Origin: Endomicrobium proavitum
Lineage (GTDB): Bacteria; Elusimicrobiota; Endomicrobiia; Endomicrobiales; Endomicrobiaceae
DNA: 64,000 bases
NCBI RefSeq assembly: GCF_001027545.1
Contig: NZ_CP009498.1
Location: 1,426,001 to 1,490,000, forward strand
Direction: 5' to 3'
Shown here: positions 9,480 through 17,257 of the stretch, piece after piece
Position numbering within the stretch: position 1 is the first letter of the stretch
Layout of the letters: every line of letters starts with the position of its first letter
Position numbers and translations under genes: made by a program
The notes under the pieces: model-generated
Told to the model about the DNA's origin: nothing
Databases searched by the model: none
What the model saw: the letters and a program-made list of their open reading frames with translations, nothing else

Positions 9480-9923
9480 ATGAAAGGATTAGTTTGCAAG
9501 CTTTGCGGTTATGTGGCTCTTGACGGGAAAACCGATGATTGTCCTATTTGTCATATGAAAAACGCTTTTGAAGAAAAAGAAGACGCTTATAAAACTCCGG
9601 ATTTTATAGCCGAAAAAGGCGAGAGCGAAAAAAAACATATTCCCGCTTTTACCGTTGTTGAAAAATGCGGACTTATTGCGGGCGCAGGCTGCATTGACGT
9701 GCACGTAAAAATAGGCGAAATTCTTCATCCCGCCCTGCCGGAACATCACATTACCAACATAACTTTTTATCTTGACAATAAATTTATATCGTGGGTAGAG
9801 TTAACTTCAGACGTAAATCCTGCGGCTGTTGTCCATTTAAAAGGCGGCGCTAAAGGAAAAGTTCAGGTTATTGAAAACTGCAACGTGCACGGACGCTGGT
9901 TTAATGAAATAGAAATAAAATAA
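9480..9923 (+). CDS. Superoxide reductase with rubredoxin-like N-terminal domain
   Basis: 147 residues. The N-terminal knuckles are C6/C9 and C21/C24 (CKLCGY, CPICH). The catalytic domain has K52-H53, H83, H89, C134 and H137 (KKHIPAF, LHPALPEHH, ENCNVHG), the Fe(His4Cys) centre that reduces superoxide to peroxide. The domain order resembles desulfoferrodoxin, but the N-terminal module has CxxC...CxxC spacing of the rubredoxin or rubrerythrin type rather than the classic desulforedoxin pattern. It is 100 bases after fprA, with GGGG before the ATG. The peroxide formed could be handled by the rubrerythrin that follows. Confidence 0.93.
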   Translation: MKGLVCKLCGYVALDGKTDDCPICHMKNAFEEKEDAYKTPDFIAEKGESEKKHIPAFTVVEKCGLIAGAGCIDVHVKIGEILHPALPEHHITNITFYLDNKFISWVELTSDVNPAAVVHLKGGAKGKVQVIENCNVHGRWFNEIEIK

Positions 9924-9936
9924 AATTAAAACAAAG

Positions 9937-9975
9937 TGACACAAAGTGTCATCCCGTAGTGTTTTTATACGGGAT
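9937..9975. repeat. Two adjacent small hairpins
   Basis: TGACAC-AAA-GTGTCA (9937-9951) is followed directly by ATCCCGTA...TACGGGAT (9951-9975). No T-run follows, so termination is doubtful. CCCGTA/TACGGG also occurs in the hairpin within the 2597-2705 element, which suggests a shared dispersed palindrome. Confidence 0.55.
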
Positions 9976-10094
9976 CCATGGTTGCTAAATATTGGATGTT
10001 CTCTATATCTTTTTAAAATGAAAAGTTAAATGAGCAACCCCAAAATTTTACTATGGTCGTTAATTAAACTTTGTCGTTAAAACGGAGGAAACAA

Positions 10095-10673
10095 ATGGGT
10101 AAATCGGTTAAAGGAACAGAAACGGAAAAAAACTTGTTGAAATCTTTTGCGGGCGAATCTCAGGCAAGAATGCGCTACACATATTTCGCTTCAAAAGCAA
10201 AAAAAGAAGGGTTTGAGCAGATATCGGCAATTTTCACGGAAACCGCCGACAACGAAAAAGAACATGCCGAAAGATTTTTTAAATTTTTGGAAGGCGGCGA
10301 ACTTGAAATTACCGCAGGTTTTCCCGCGGGAATTATCGGCGAAACGGCTGCAAATTTAAAAGCGGCTGCGGCAGGCGAAAATGAAGAGCACACAACTCTT
10401 TATCCTAAATTTGCCGAAGTTGCGGACAAAGAAGGGTTTCCTGATATAGCGGAATGCTGGAGAAGAGTTTCTATTGCCGAAAAGCATCACGAATTAAGAT
10501 ATCTTGAACTTTTGGACAATGTTGCCAACGAAAGAGTATTTAAAAAAGATCACGAAATAAAATGGAAATGCAGAAACTGCGGATACATTTACACATCAAA
10601 AGAAGCTCTTGAAAAATGCCCCGCATGCCTGCACCCGAAAGCGTATATGGAAGAGCTGGCGGATAATTATTAA
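10095..10673 (+). CDS. Rubrerythrin
   Basis: 192 residues. The N-terminal four-helix ferritin-like domain holds the diiron ligands (E21, E54-x-x-H57 and a second set around EEHTTLYPKF and EKHHELRY). The C-terminal rubredoxin domain has CRNCGY and CPACLHPK. It reduces hydrogen peroxide with electrons from rubredoxin. The reading frame extends to 10071, but the ATG at 10095 has GGAGG at ideal spacing and gives the usual length. It ends the oxygen-defence cluster and is followed by a strong hairpin. Confidence 0.97.
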   Translation: MGKSVKGTETEKNLLKSFAGESQARMRYTYFASKAKKEGFEQISAIFTETADNEKEHAERFFKFLEGGELEITAGFPAGIIGETAANLKAAAAGENEEHTTLYPKFAEVADKEGFPDIAECWRRVSIAEKHHELRYLELLDNVANERVFKKDHEIKWKCRNCGYIYTSKEALEKCPACLHPKAYMEELADNY

Positions 10674-10713
10674 GCTTTTAAGTTTCTATTAGCTTTTAGT
10701 TTTATGTTAATCT

Positions 10714-10751
10714 TTTTGCGGCTGCGCAGTTTTCGGCAGCCGCAAAACTTT
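10714..10751 (+). terminator. Terminator-like hairpin after rubrerythrin
   Basis: A 12-bp perfect stem, TTTTGCGGCTGC with GCAGCCGCAAAA, has a 10-base loop and is followed by CTTT. It sits between rubrerythrin and mfd. The T tract is weak. Confidence 0.6.
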
Positions 10752-10760
10752 CAGTAAAAA

Positions 10761-13700
10761 ATGAGCAAAGAATACATATCAGGCGTTTCGGGCGGAAGTA
10801 AAGCCCATTTTTTGATAAGACGCATATCTGAAATTACGACTACCGGTCAAAATTCAGGTTTGCGCGTTTTTGCTTTTGTTAAAGACGAAAAGTTAAACTC
10901 CTTTTATGAAGACGTAAAAGCTTTTTCGTCGTTATTGCAAACCGGAAAAGCTGATGCGGCAATCCAATCAAAACCAATAGTTAATTCTAAAATTGACGTT
11001 TTGCTTTTCCCCTCGGACGACGCTCAATTAAGAGCCCAAACAGCCGACAAAATAAAAACCCTTAAAAATTTTATAGTGTGCGCAAGCGATGTTTCCTCAA
11101 AGCTGCCGGTTGCCGCGCCAAATGCGCAAAACTCTTTTATAATTAAACAAAATGAAAATTTGCGGCTTGAGGAAATAGTTCAAAAGTTGATTTCCTTCGG
11201 CTATGAAAGAGTTCCGTTTGTTGAAGATAAACTTCAATTTGCGGTTCGCGGCGATATTGTTGACGTGTGGCCTGCCGCCGGCGACGCTCCAGTGCGAATA
11301 CTTTTTGAATATGAAACTGTTGAAGCTTTAAGAACTTTTGACCCGGGAAGCCAGCTGTCAAACTCTTTTGCCGACGAAATTAAAATTTTATCCGCGAACA
11401 TCTCCGAAAACTCCGCAACTATAAAAGAATATTTCAAACGACAAAGTGAAAAGCGGAAAGTGGAAAGTGAAAATAACGTCCAAGACGCAGCTGTTTTGTT
11501 TTTTGATTATGCAATTTCGGCAGCCGAAGAAAAAGAATATAACAATTTCAATATCATTATAAATGACGCGTTAAACTCTAAAGCCGCATATCAGGGATAT
11601 AAATCTTTTACCGGTTTTTCCGGCGATGCGCAGTTTTTTGTTAACTCTCTCAAAGCGTTTGCGCAGGACGGCGTTAAAATAAAAATTTATTTTGCAAACG
11701 AAGGCGAGCGCGAAAGAATTTCCGATATTTTTCACGATAGCGGCTGGAGTTACGCCGCGCCGGAATTTGTGTTTGGCAATCTTTCAAAAGGTTTCTACAT
11801 TGAAAACCAAAAACTTGCGTATGTTTCAAGCCGCGAGATGCTTTATAAAAAAAGCCCTGTAAGTTTCCCTAAAATTAAAGGCGGCAGAAGGCTTGAGGGA
11901 ATTTGGGAAATTTCCGCCGGCGATTATGTGGTTCACGAAAAATACGGAATCGGCCGCTACGCAGGATTAAAAACTATTGCCAGAGAAGACAGGTCAAGCG
12001 AATATCTTTGCATAGAATACACCAAAGGCGACAGACTCTACGTTCCGCCGGATGAAATAAAAACAGTAAAAAAATATATAGGCGCCGAAGGCGTGCGTCC
12101 GAAACTTTATTCTATGGACACGCTTGCGTGGGAAAGAGTAAAATCCAGAGCGCGCGAAGCGGCGGCGGAATTTGCCAAAGAACTTTTAAATCTTTACGCT
12201 CAAAGAAGCAAAGTGTCGCGCGCGCCTTTCAGCGTGCAAACGCCGTGGGAAAAAGAGCTTTCCGACGCGTTTGCTTACGACGAAACTCCCGACCAGCTTA
12301 AAGCCATTGAAGACGTTGAGGGAGATTTTTCAAAACCTTACCCTATGGAGCGTCTTGTCTGCGGCGACGTGGGTTACGGAAAAACCGAAGTTGCCGTGCG
12401 CGCCGCGTTTAAAGTTGTGCAAAACGGAATGCAGGCGGCGGTGTTAGTTCCAACAACGGTTTTGGCGCGCCAGCATTTTAATACTTTTTCCGGAAGGCTT
12501 TCGCCTTTTCCCACTAAAATTGCGGCGCTTAGCAGATTTCAAAGCAAGTCCGAGCAAAAAACAATAATTGAAAGCTTAAAAAACGGGCAAACGGATATTG
12601 TTATAGGCACCCACAGACTGCTGCAAAAAGACGTTGAGTTTAAAAAACTCGGGCTTTTAATTGTGGACGAAGAGCACCGTTTCGGCGTTAAACAGAAAGA
12701 AAAAATAAAAAAGTTGAAAGCCGACGTTGACGTTTTAATGCTTTCGGCAACGCCTATACCAAGAACTTTGTCGTCGGCGCTTTCCGGTTTTAGAGATTTG
12801 TCGGTTATAGAAACGCCGCCGTTCGGAAGGCTTCCCATAGAAACCGCGCTTTCTCTTTACGACGAGAAACTTATAAAAAATATAATTAATGCGGAACTTT
12901 CCAGAAACGGGCAGGTTTTTTACGTTTACAATAAAGTTGAAACAATTCTCACAAAAGCCGAAGAAGTTAAAAAACTTTCTCCCGCCGCGCGCGTGGGCGT
13001 AATTCACGGGCAAATGCACGCAAAAGATATTGAAGAAATAATGTATAAATTTACAAATATGGAAATTGACGTTCTTATAGCCACAACTATTATAGAGTCG
13101 GGAATAGATATTCCGTCGGTAAATACCATGATAGTTGAAGAGGCCGAAAATTTCGGGTTGTCGCAGCTTTACCAGCTTCGCGGAAGAATAGGAAGAGACC
13201 GCCGAAAAGCGTATTGCTATTTGTTTTATAAAGACAAAACTTTAAGCGGCGAGGCTGTAAAAAGGCTTGAAGCCATGAAAGAGTTCAGCGAGCTTGGTTC
13301 GGGGTTCAGACTTGCGCTTAAAGATTTGGAAATAAGAGGCGCGGGAGGGATTCTTTCCGCAAGCCAATCCGGTTTTGTGCGCGACATAGGCTACGAAATG
13401 TTTTCAAGACTTCTTGAGCAAGAAGGCAAAAAGATAAAAGGCGAAGCTTCGTCCGCCAAAAAAACTTCCGAAACTGAAATAGATTTGCGCGTTAATGCGT
13501 TAATACCTCAAGAGTATATTGAACAGGAAGATATAAGAATACTGTTTTACAGAAAACTTTCGGACGCTAAAAATTTTGACGAACTGGAAAAAATAAAGAC
13601 GGAACTTGCAGACCGTTTCGGCAAAATTCCTCCGCAAACGCAAATGCTGTTTCAAATAGCGGCTTTAAGAATAGAGGCTGTAAAATTAAATATAGACAGA

Positions 13701-13916
13701 ATTTCCGAAGATTCAAAATATATATACGTTTACTTTTGCGCGGACGCGGATTTCTCAAAAGCGGATGTTGCCGCACTTATCAAAAATTTTTCAGGCATGA
13801 TTGAGTTTTTAAGCGGCAGACATTACGCTTTCAAGCTTAACAAGAGCGAAATAAAACGCGAAAGCGCGGATTTTTTAAAAGATTTCTTGAGGAAACTGAA
13901 AGTGTATTTTGTTTGA
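10761..13916 (+). CDS. mfd: Transcription-repair coupling factor
   Basis: 1051 residues, close to family length. Order of domains: UvrB-like N-terminal module, RNA-polymerase-interacting domain (GDYVVHEKYGIGRYAG, near residue 385), superfamily 2 translocase with Walker A GDVGYGKTE (near 533), DEEH box (near 635) and motif VI QLRGRIGRD, then the TRCF domain. Mfd releases stalled RNA polymerase and recruits UvrA. No clear Shine-Dalgarno site precedes the ATG. Odd feature: bases 11442-11479, encoding roughly RQSEKRKVESEN, match an intergenic purine-rich repeat at 51789-51826, so a repeat appears to have entered the coding sequence in frame. Confidence 0.96.
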   Translation: MSKEYISGVSGGSKAHFLIRRISEITTTGQNSGLRVFAFVKDEKLNSFYEDVKAFSSLLQTGKADAAIQSKPIVNSKIDVLLFPSDDAQLRAQTADKIKTLKNFIVCASDVSSKLPVAAPNAQNSFIIKQNENLRLEEIVQKLISFGYERVPFVEDKLQFAVRGDIVDVWPAAGDAPVRILFEYETVEALRTFDPGSQLSNSFADEIKILSANISENSATIKEYFKRQSEKRKVESENNVQDAAVLFFDYAISAAEEKEYNNFNIIINDALNSKAAYQGYKSFTGFSGDAQFFVNSLKAFAQDGVKIKIYFANEGERERISDIFHDSGWSYAAPEFVFGNLSKGFYIENQKLAYVSSREMLYKKSPVSFPKIKGGRRLEGIWEISAGDYVVHEKYGIGRYAGLKTIAREDRSSEYLCIEYTKGDRLYVPPDEIKTVKKYIGAEGVRPKLYSMDTLAWERVKSRAREAAAEFAKELLNLYAQRSKVSRAPFSVQTPWEKELSDAFAYDETPDQLKAIEDVEGDFSKPYPMERLVCGDVGYGKTEVAVRAAFKVVQNGMQAAVLVPTTVLARQHFNTFSGRLSPFPTKIAALSRFQSKSEQKTIIESLKNGQTDIVIGTHRLLQKDVEFKKLGLLIVDEEHRFGVKQKEKIKKLKADVDVLMLSATPIPRTLSSALSGFRDLSVIETPPFGRLPIETALSLYDEKLIKNIINAELSRNGQVFYVYNKVETILTKAEEVKKLSPAARVGVIHGQMHAKDIEEIMYKFTNMEIDVLIATTIIESGIDIPSVNTMIVEEAENFGLSQLYQLRGRIGRDRRKAYCYLFYKDKTLSGEAVKRLEAMKEFSELGSGFRLALKDLEIRGAGGILSASQSGFVRDIGYEMFSRLLEQEGKKIKGEASSAKKTSETEIDLRVNALIPQEYIEQEDIRILFYRKLSDAKNFDELEKIKTELADRFGKIPPQTQMLFQIAALRIEAVKLNIDRISEDSKYIYVYFCADADFSKADVAALIKNFSGMIEFLSGRHYAFKLNKSEIKRESADFLKDFLRKLKVYFV

Positions 13917-13941
13917 CTATTATATTGTAAAGTTGTAGAAT
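13913..13941 (+). promoter_or_regulatory. Promoter for the parvulin-pdxA-ispE operon
   Basis: TTGACT (13913-13918, overlapping the mfd stop codon), 17-base spacer, TAGAAT (13936-13941). AAAGGAG precedes the ATG at 13987. Confidence 0.65.
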
Positions 13942-13986
13942 CTGACAATGTGTTGAAAAACATAAAACGTATCAAAGGAGATTATA

Positions 13987-14829
13987 ATGAAGAAAGTGTT
14001 TTTGGCAGTGCTTTTTGCAGCAGTTGGTCTTGGCGCATGCAGTAACGGAGATGTTGTGGCAAAAGTCGGCGGATCAAAAATAACGGAAGCCTCTCTTAAC
14101 GAGAAGCTTGCGCAGACCCCTCCTAACTATCAGGAGTATGTTAACACTCCCGTAGGAAGAAAACAGTTTATAGACGCTGTCGTAAGAGAAAGAATAGTTA
14201 TTGAAGCCGCAAAAGACGCAGGCGTAGCTAAAAAAGACGAATATAAAAACGCCGTCAAAGCGTTTGAAGCAGAACAGAAAAGACAGTTTGAAGAATATAA
14301 AAACGGACTTTTAATACAAGCGTACGTTCCCGAATTGCAGGCAAGCATTACCGCAACCGATGCGGACATAAAAGCTTATTACGATGCAAACAAAGCTTTG
14401 TTTGACAAACCGGTAGAATATACGGTTAAACATATTCTTGTTCCTACAAGAGAGCAGGCGGAAAGCGCGTTTGCAAGACTTCAGTCGGGCGAAAGTTTTG
14501 ACAAAGTTGCAAAAGAAGTTTCTCAAGACGCAGCGTCAGCTTCTAAAGGCGGACTTATCGGACCTTTCAAAAGAGGAGCTCTTGTAAAAGAGTTTGAAGT
14601 TGCGGCTTTAAATCTTAAAAAAGGCGAACTTTCAGGAATAGTTGAAACTTCTTACGGATACCATATAATATATAAAGTTTCCGAAAAGACTCTTCCCGGC
14701 GTATCGTTTGAAAAAGCGGCTGCGGAAATTAAGGGAATTATTGAGAAAGAAAGATTTGACCAGTGGTTTGCCGACGAAAACAAAAAACTTAACGTAAAAG
14801 TTAATTACGATTTGCCGTCAAATAAATAA
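13987..14829 (+). CDS. Parvulin-type peptidyl-prolyl isomerase lipoprotein (PrsA-like)
   Basis: 280 residues. A signal peptide ends in the lipobox LGAC (Cys18), so the mature protein should be lipid-anchored and face the periplasm. A SurA-like N-terminal helical segment is followed by a PpiC/parvulin domain (about residues 140-240: VKHILVPTREQAESAFARLQSGESF...GGLIGPFKRGALVKEFE...YGYHIIYKV). It probably helps fold exported proteins. It starts an operon with a second SurA-like gene and pdxA, an order that recalls proteobacterial surA-pdxA. Confidence 0.9.
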   Translation: MKKVFLAVLFAAVGLGACSNGDVVAKVGGSKITEASLNEKLAQTPPNYQEYVNTPVGRKQFIDAVVRERIVIEAAKDAGVAKKDEYKNAVKAFEAEQKRQFEEYKNGLLIQAYVPELQASITATDADIKAYYDANKALFDKPVEYTVKHILVPTREQAESAFARLQSGESFDKVAKEVSQDAASASKGGLIGPFKRGALVKEFEVAALNLKKGELSGIVETSYGYHIIYKVSEKTLPGVSFEKAAAEIKGIIEKERFDQWFADENKKLNVKVNYDLPSNK

Positions 14830-14854
14830 TATTTTGTCCGGTAAAGGAGAAATT

Positions 14855-15916
14855 ATGTTGAAAAAAGTTATTTCAATTGCGGCAATGTCGTTTGTTTGCG
14901 CAACCGCGGTTTTTGCGGCAAGCGATAAAACGGTAGCCGTAGTAAACAACGAAGCTATTTTTGAGTCGGAATATAACGAAGCGCTTGCTCCTGTATTGCA
15001 GCAGTTTAAAGCGCAAACTCCGGCTGCGGAACAGACTGCGGAAAATATAAAAAAGCTTGAAGATTACGTTTTGAGTCAGAAGATTGACGAGGTTCTTGTA
15101 AAGCAGGCGATAAAAAAACAGAGTATTAAAGTTTCTGCGAAAGAAATTCAGGACGCGGTAAATCAGGTTAAAAAAAGCCAGAACTTAACCGATGCCGCAT
15201 TTAACGCGGAACTTAAAAAAGAAGGCATTACTCTTGCAAAGTTTGAAAGCTCTATAAAAGATCAACTTGCCGCAAGAAAACTTATCACGCAAAACGCGGC
15301 TAGCCAGATGAAAACTCCGTCAGAAAGCGAAACAAGAGCTTTCTACGATAAGGTAATGTTGAAAGTTAAAAACGATAACGCAAAAACAGGTCTTTCAAAA
15401 GAAGACGACGCTTTAGCGGGAGAAATTGCCCGTCTTGTAAAAAGAGCGTCCGGCGAGCAGGCCAAAATAAGAATTATAGCTATAAATACTCAAGGGTTGT
15501 CCGGCAGCGAACTTAAAGCCGCGCAAAACCGCGTAAGCGAAGCAAAAGATGCTCTTAAAGAGGGGCAGGGTTTTGCGGTTGTCGCAAGCAAATATAATTC
15601 CAGCGAAGCTCTTAGAGCTAACGGCGGAGACGCAGGCGCAGTTGCAAAAGGCGATTTAAGCGTAGTATCTTCAGCCCTTGACAGCGCAGTTTTCAAACTT
15701 AACGTAGGCGGCTATACAAAAGACCCGATAAAAACAAATATCGGATACTATTTTGTAAAAGTTGAAGGAAAAACCGCGCCAAGGGATACTCCGGTAACTT
15801 ACGAAGAAGTTAAATCGGATATTCAAAACGCTTTGCTTCAGGTTGCGGAAAGAAAAGCCGTTGCGGATTATTTTGCAAAACTCAGAGACAACGCCCAGAT
15901 AAAAATAAACAGGTAA
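14855..15916 (+). CDS. SurA-like periplasmic peptidyl-prolyl isomerase
   Basis: 353 residues with a cleavable signal peptide ending CATAVFA-A. A SurA N-terminal domain (VAVVNNEAIFESEYNEAL) is followed by a long helical region and one PpiC-like domain (about residues 200-310: IRIIAINTQ...GFAVVASKYNSS...GGDAGAVAKGDL...YYFVKVEGK). The start at 14855 is chosen over the upstream GTG-type extension because of AAAGGAGA and the signal sequence. It likely acts as an outer-membrane protein chaperone. It is 25 bases from the preceding foldase and four from pdxA. Confidence 0.87.
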   Translation: MLKKVISIAAMSFVCATAVFAASDKTVAVVNNEAIFESEYNEALAPVLQQFKAQTPAAEQTAENIKKLEDYVLSQKIDEVLVKQAIKKQSIKVSAKEIQDAVNQVKKSQNLTDAAFNAELKKEGITLAKFESSIKDQLAARKLITQNAASQMKTPSESETRAFYDKVMLKVKNDNAKTGLSKEDDALAGEIARLVKRASGEQAKIRIIAINTQGLSGSELKAAQNRVSEAKDALKEGQGFAVVASKYNSSEALRANGGDAGAVAKGDLSVVSSALDSAVFKLNVGGYTKDPIKTNIGYYFVKVEGKTAPRDTPVTYEEVKSDIQNALLQVAERKAVADYFAKLRDNAQIKINR

Positions 15917-15920
15917 GAAT

Positions 15921-16829
15921 ATGTCTAAACCCCGTCTTGCTATTACTTTAGGAGATCCTGCGGGAATAGGCTTTGAAATAACATTAAGGGCTGTAAATTC
16001 TTTGGAAGTTCAAAGAGTTTGCAGCCCTATAATTTTTGGCGACGCGCGTTTTGCCGGTTTTTTTAAAAAGCATAACTTTATTGCTGCGTCAAAAATCGGA
16101 AAAATTAAAACGGGCGTTGCTTCAAAAAAAGCGGGGCTTGCGGCTTTGGGCGCAATTGAAAAAGCGGTTGAGTATTGCTTAAAAGGCGAAACCTTGGCGC
16201 TTGTAACGGCGCCGGTTTCAAAAGAATCTTTAAAGCTTGCCGGCGTTAAATATCCGGGGCATACGGAGCTGCTTGCGGCGCTTACAAAAAGCCCTGAAAT
16301 TGCAATGATGATGGTTTGCGGAAAAATTTTAAGCGTTATGGTTACAAGACATATTCCGCTTTCCGAAGTTTCAAAAAAATTAAAAACAAAAGATATTGTT
16401 GAAACGGTAACGCTTGCCGCCGGTTTTGATAAGGCGTTAAAAATTGCAGTGTGCGCGTTAAACCCTCATGCGGGAGATAACGGCATACTTGGCGGCGAGG
16501 AGAAAAAAATAATTGCGCCGGCGTGTAAAATTCTTGCGGCAAAGGGTTTTAATGTTTCGCGTCCTCTGCCGGCGGACTCCGCGTGGCTTAAAACTAAAAA
16601 CGGAGAGTTTGATTTGCTCTGCGGCATGTATCACGATCAGGTTATGATACCGTTAAAATGTATAGACGCAAAAAAAATAGTAAACGTTACCGCGGGGCTG
16701 CCGTTTGTAAGAACTTCTCCCGGGCACGGCGCGGCTTACGATATAGCCGGTAAAAATATTGCCGATGAAAGCGCTATGATTGCGGCAATTGTTTTTGCCG
16801 CCAAAAACGCAAAGAAAGGTTTGCGGTGA
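15921..16829 (+). CDS. pdxA: 4-hydroxythreonine-4-phosphate dehydrogenase
   Basis: 302 residues. PdxA oxidises 4-phosphohydroxy-L-threonine in the DXP-dependent pyridoxal phosphate pathway. Signatures include ITLGDPAGIGFEI, the metal-binding HTELLA and NPHAGDNGILG, and YHDQVMIPLK with SPGHGAAYDIAG. Slightly shorter than the Escherichia coli enzyme (329). The stop overlaps the rimI start by four bases. Confidence 0.95.
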   Translation: MSKPRLAITLGDPAGIGFEITLRAVNSLEVQRVCSPIIFGDARFAGFFKKHNFIAASKIGKIKTGVASKKAGLAALGAIEKAVEYCLKGETLALVTAPVSKESLKLAGVKYPGHTELLAALTKSPEIAMMMVCGKILSVMVTRHIPLSEVSKKLKTKDIVETVTLAAGFDKALKIAVCALNPHAGDNGILGGEEKKIIAPACKILAAKGFNVSRPLPADSAWLKTKNGEFDLLCGMYHDQVMIPLKCIDAKKIVNVTAGLPFVRTSPGHGAAYDIAGKNIADESAMIAAIVFAAKNAKKGLR

Positions 16830-17257
16830 AGTTAGCTGATTTTTCCCGCAAATACTTAAATGATATAATTGAAATAGAGAAACTCTCTTTTGAACGCCCG
16901 TGGACGCAGGACATGTTTATAGCGTCGGCGTCTAATAAAAAAGTAAATTTTAAAGTAGCGCTTGAAAACGGCGCGGTGGCGGGATATTGTCTTTATTGGA
17001 TTATAGCCGGCGAAACTGAAATATTAAATATAGCCGTTTGCCCGCTGCGCAGAAGACGTTCTTACGCTAAAGCTATGCTTGCCGACGTAATAACAAAATC
17101 TCAAAAAGAAAATTCAAAAGCCGTATTTCTTGACGTGCGTTCGGATAACGAAGCGGCAAAAAAACTTTATTTTTCCGCGGGCTTTGAGCAGATAGGCGTG
17201 CGTAAAAAATATTACAAAAATAAAGATGCGCTTTTGTTGAGGAAAAATTTACAATGA
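16826..17257 (+). CDS. rimI: Ribosomal-protein-S18-alanine N-acetyltransferase-like GNAT enzyme
   Basis: 143-residue GNAT acetyltransferase with RimI-type sequence (IIEIEKLSFERPWTQDMF, EILNIAVCPLRRRRSYAKAML, FLDVRSDNEAAKKLYFSAGFEQIGVRKKYY). It would acetylate the N-terminus of ribosomal protein S18 or a similar target. The acetyl-CoA loop is RRRRSYA where RGRGYG is common, a modest deviation. It starts with GTG inside the end of pdxA and overlaps the next gene by four bases (ATGA). Confidence 0.85.
   Translation: MKLADFSRKYLNDIIEIEKLSFERPWTQDMFIASASNKKVNFKVALENGAVAGYCLYWIIAGETEILNIAVCPLRRRRSYAKAMLADVITKSQKENSKAVFLDVRSDNEAAKKLYFSAGFEQIGVRKKYYKNKDALLLRKNLQ

Noticed and set aside
9937-9975. Terminator of superoxide reductase
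   Set aside because: Two hairpins are present but no T-run follows; they resemble dispersed palindromes instead.
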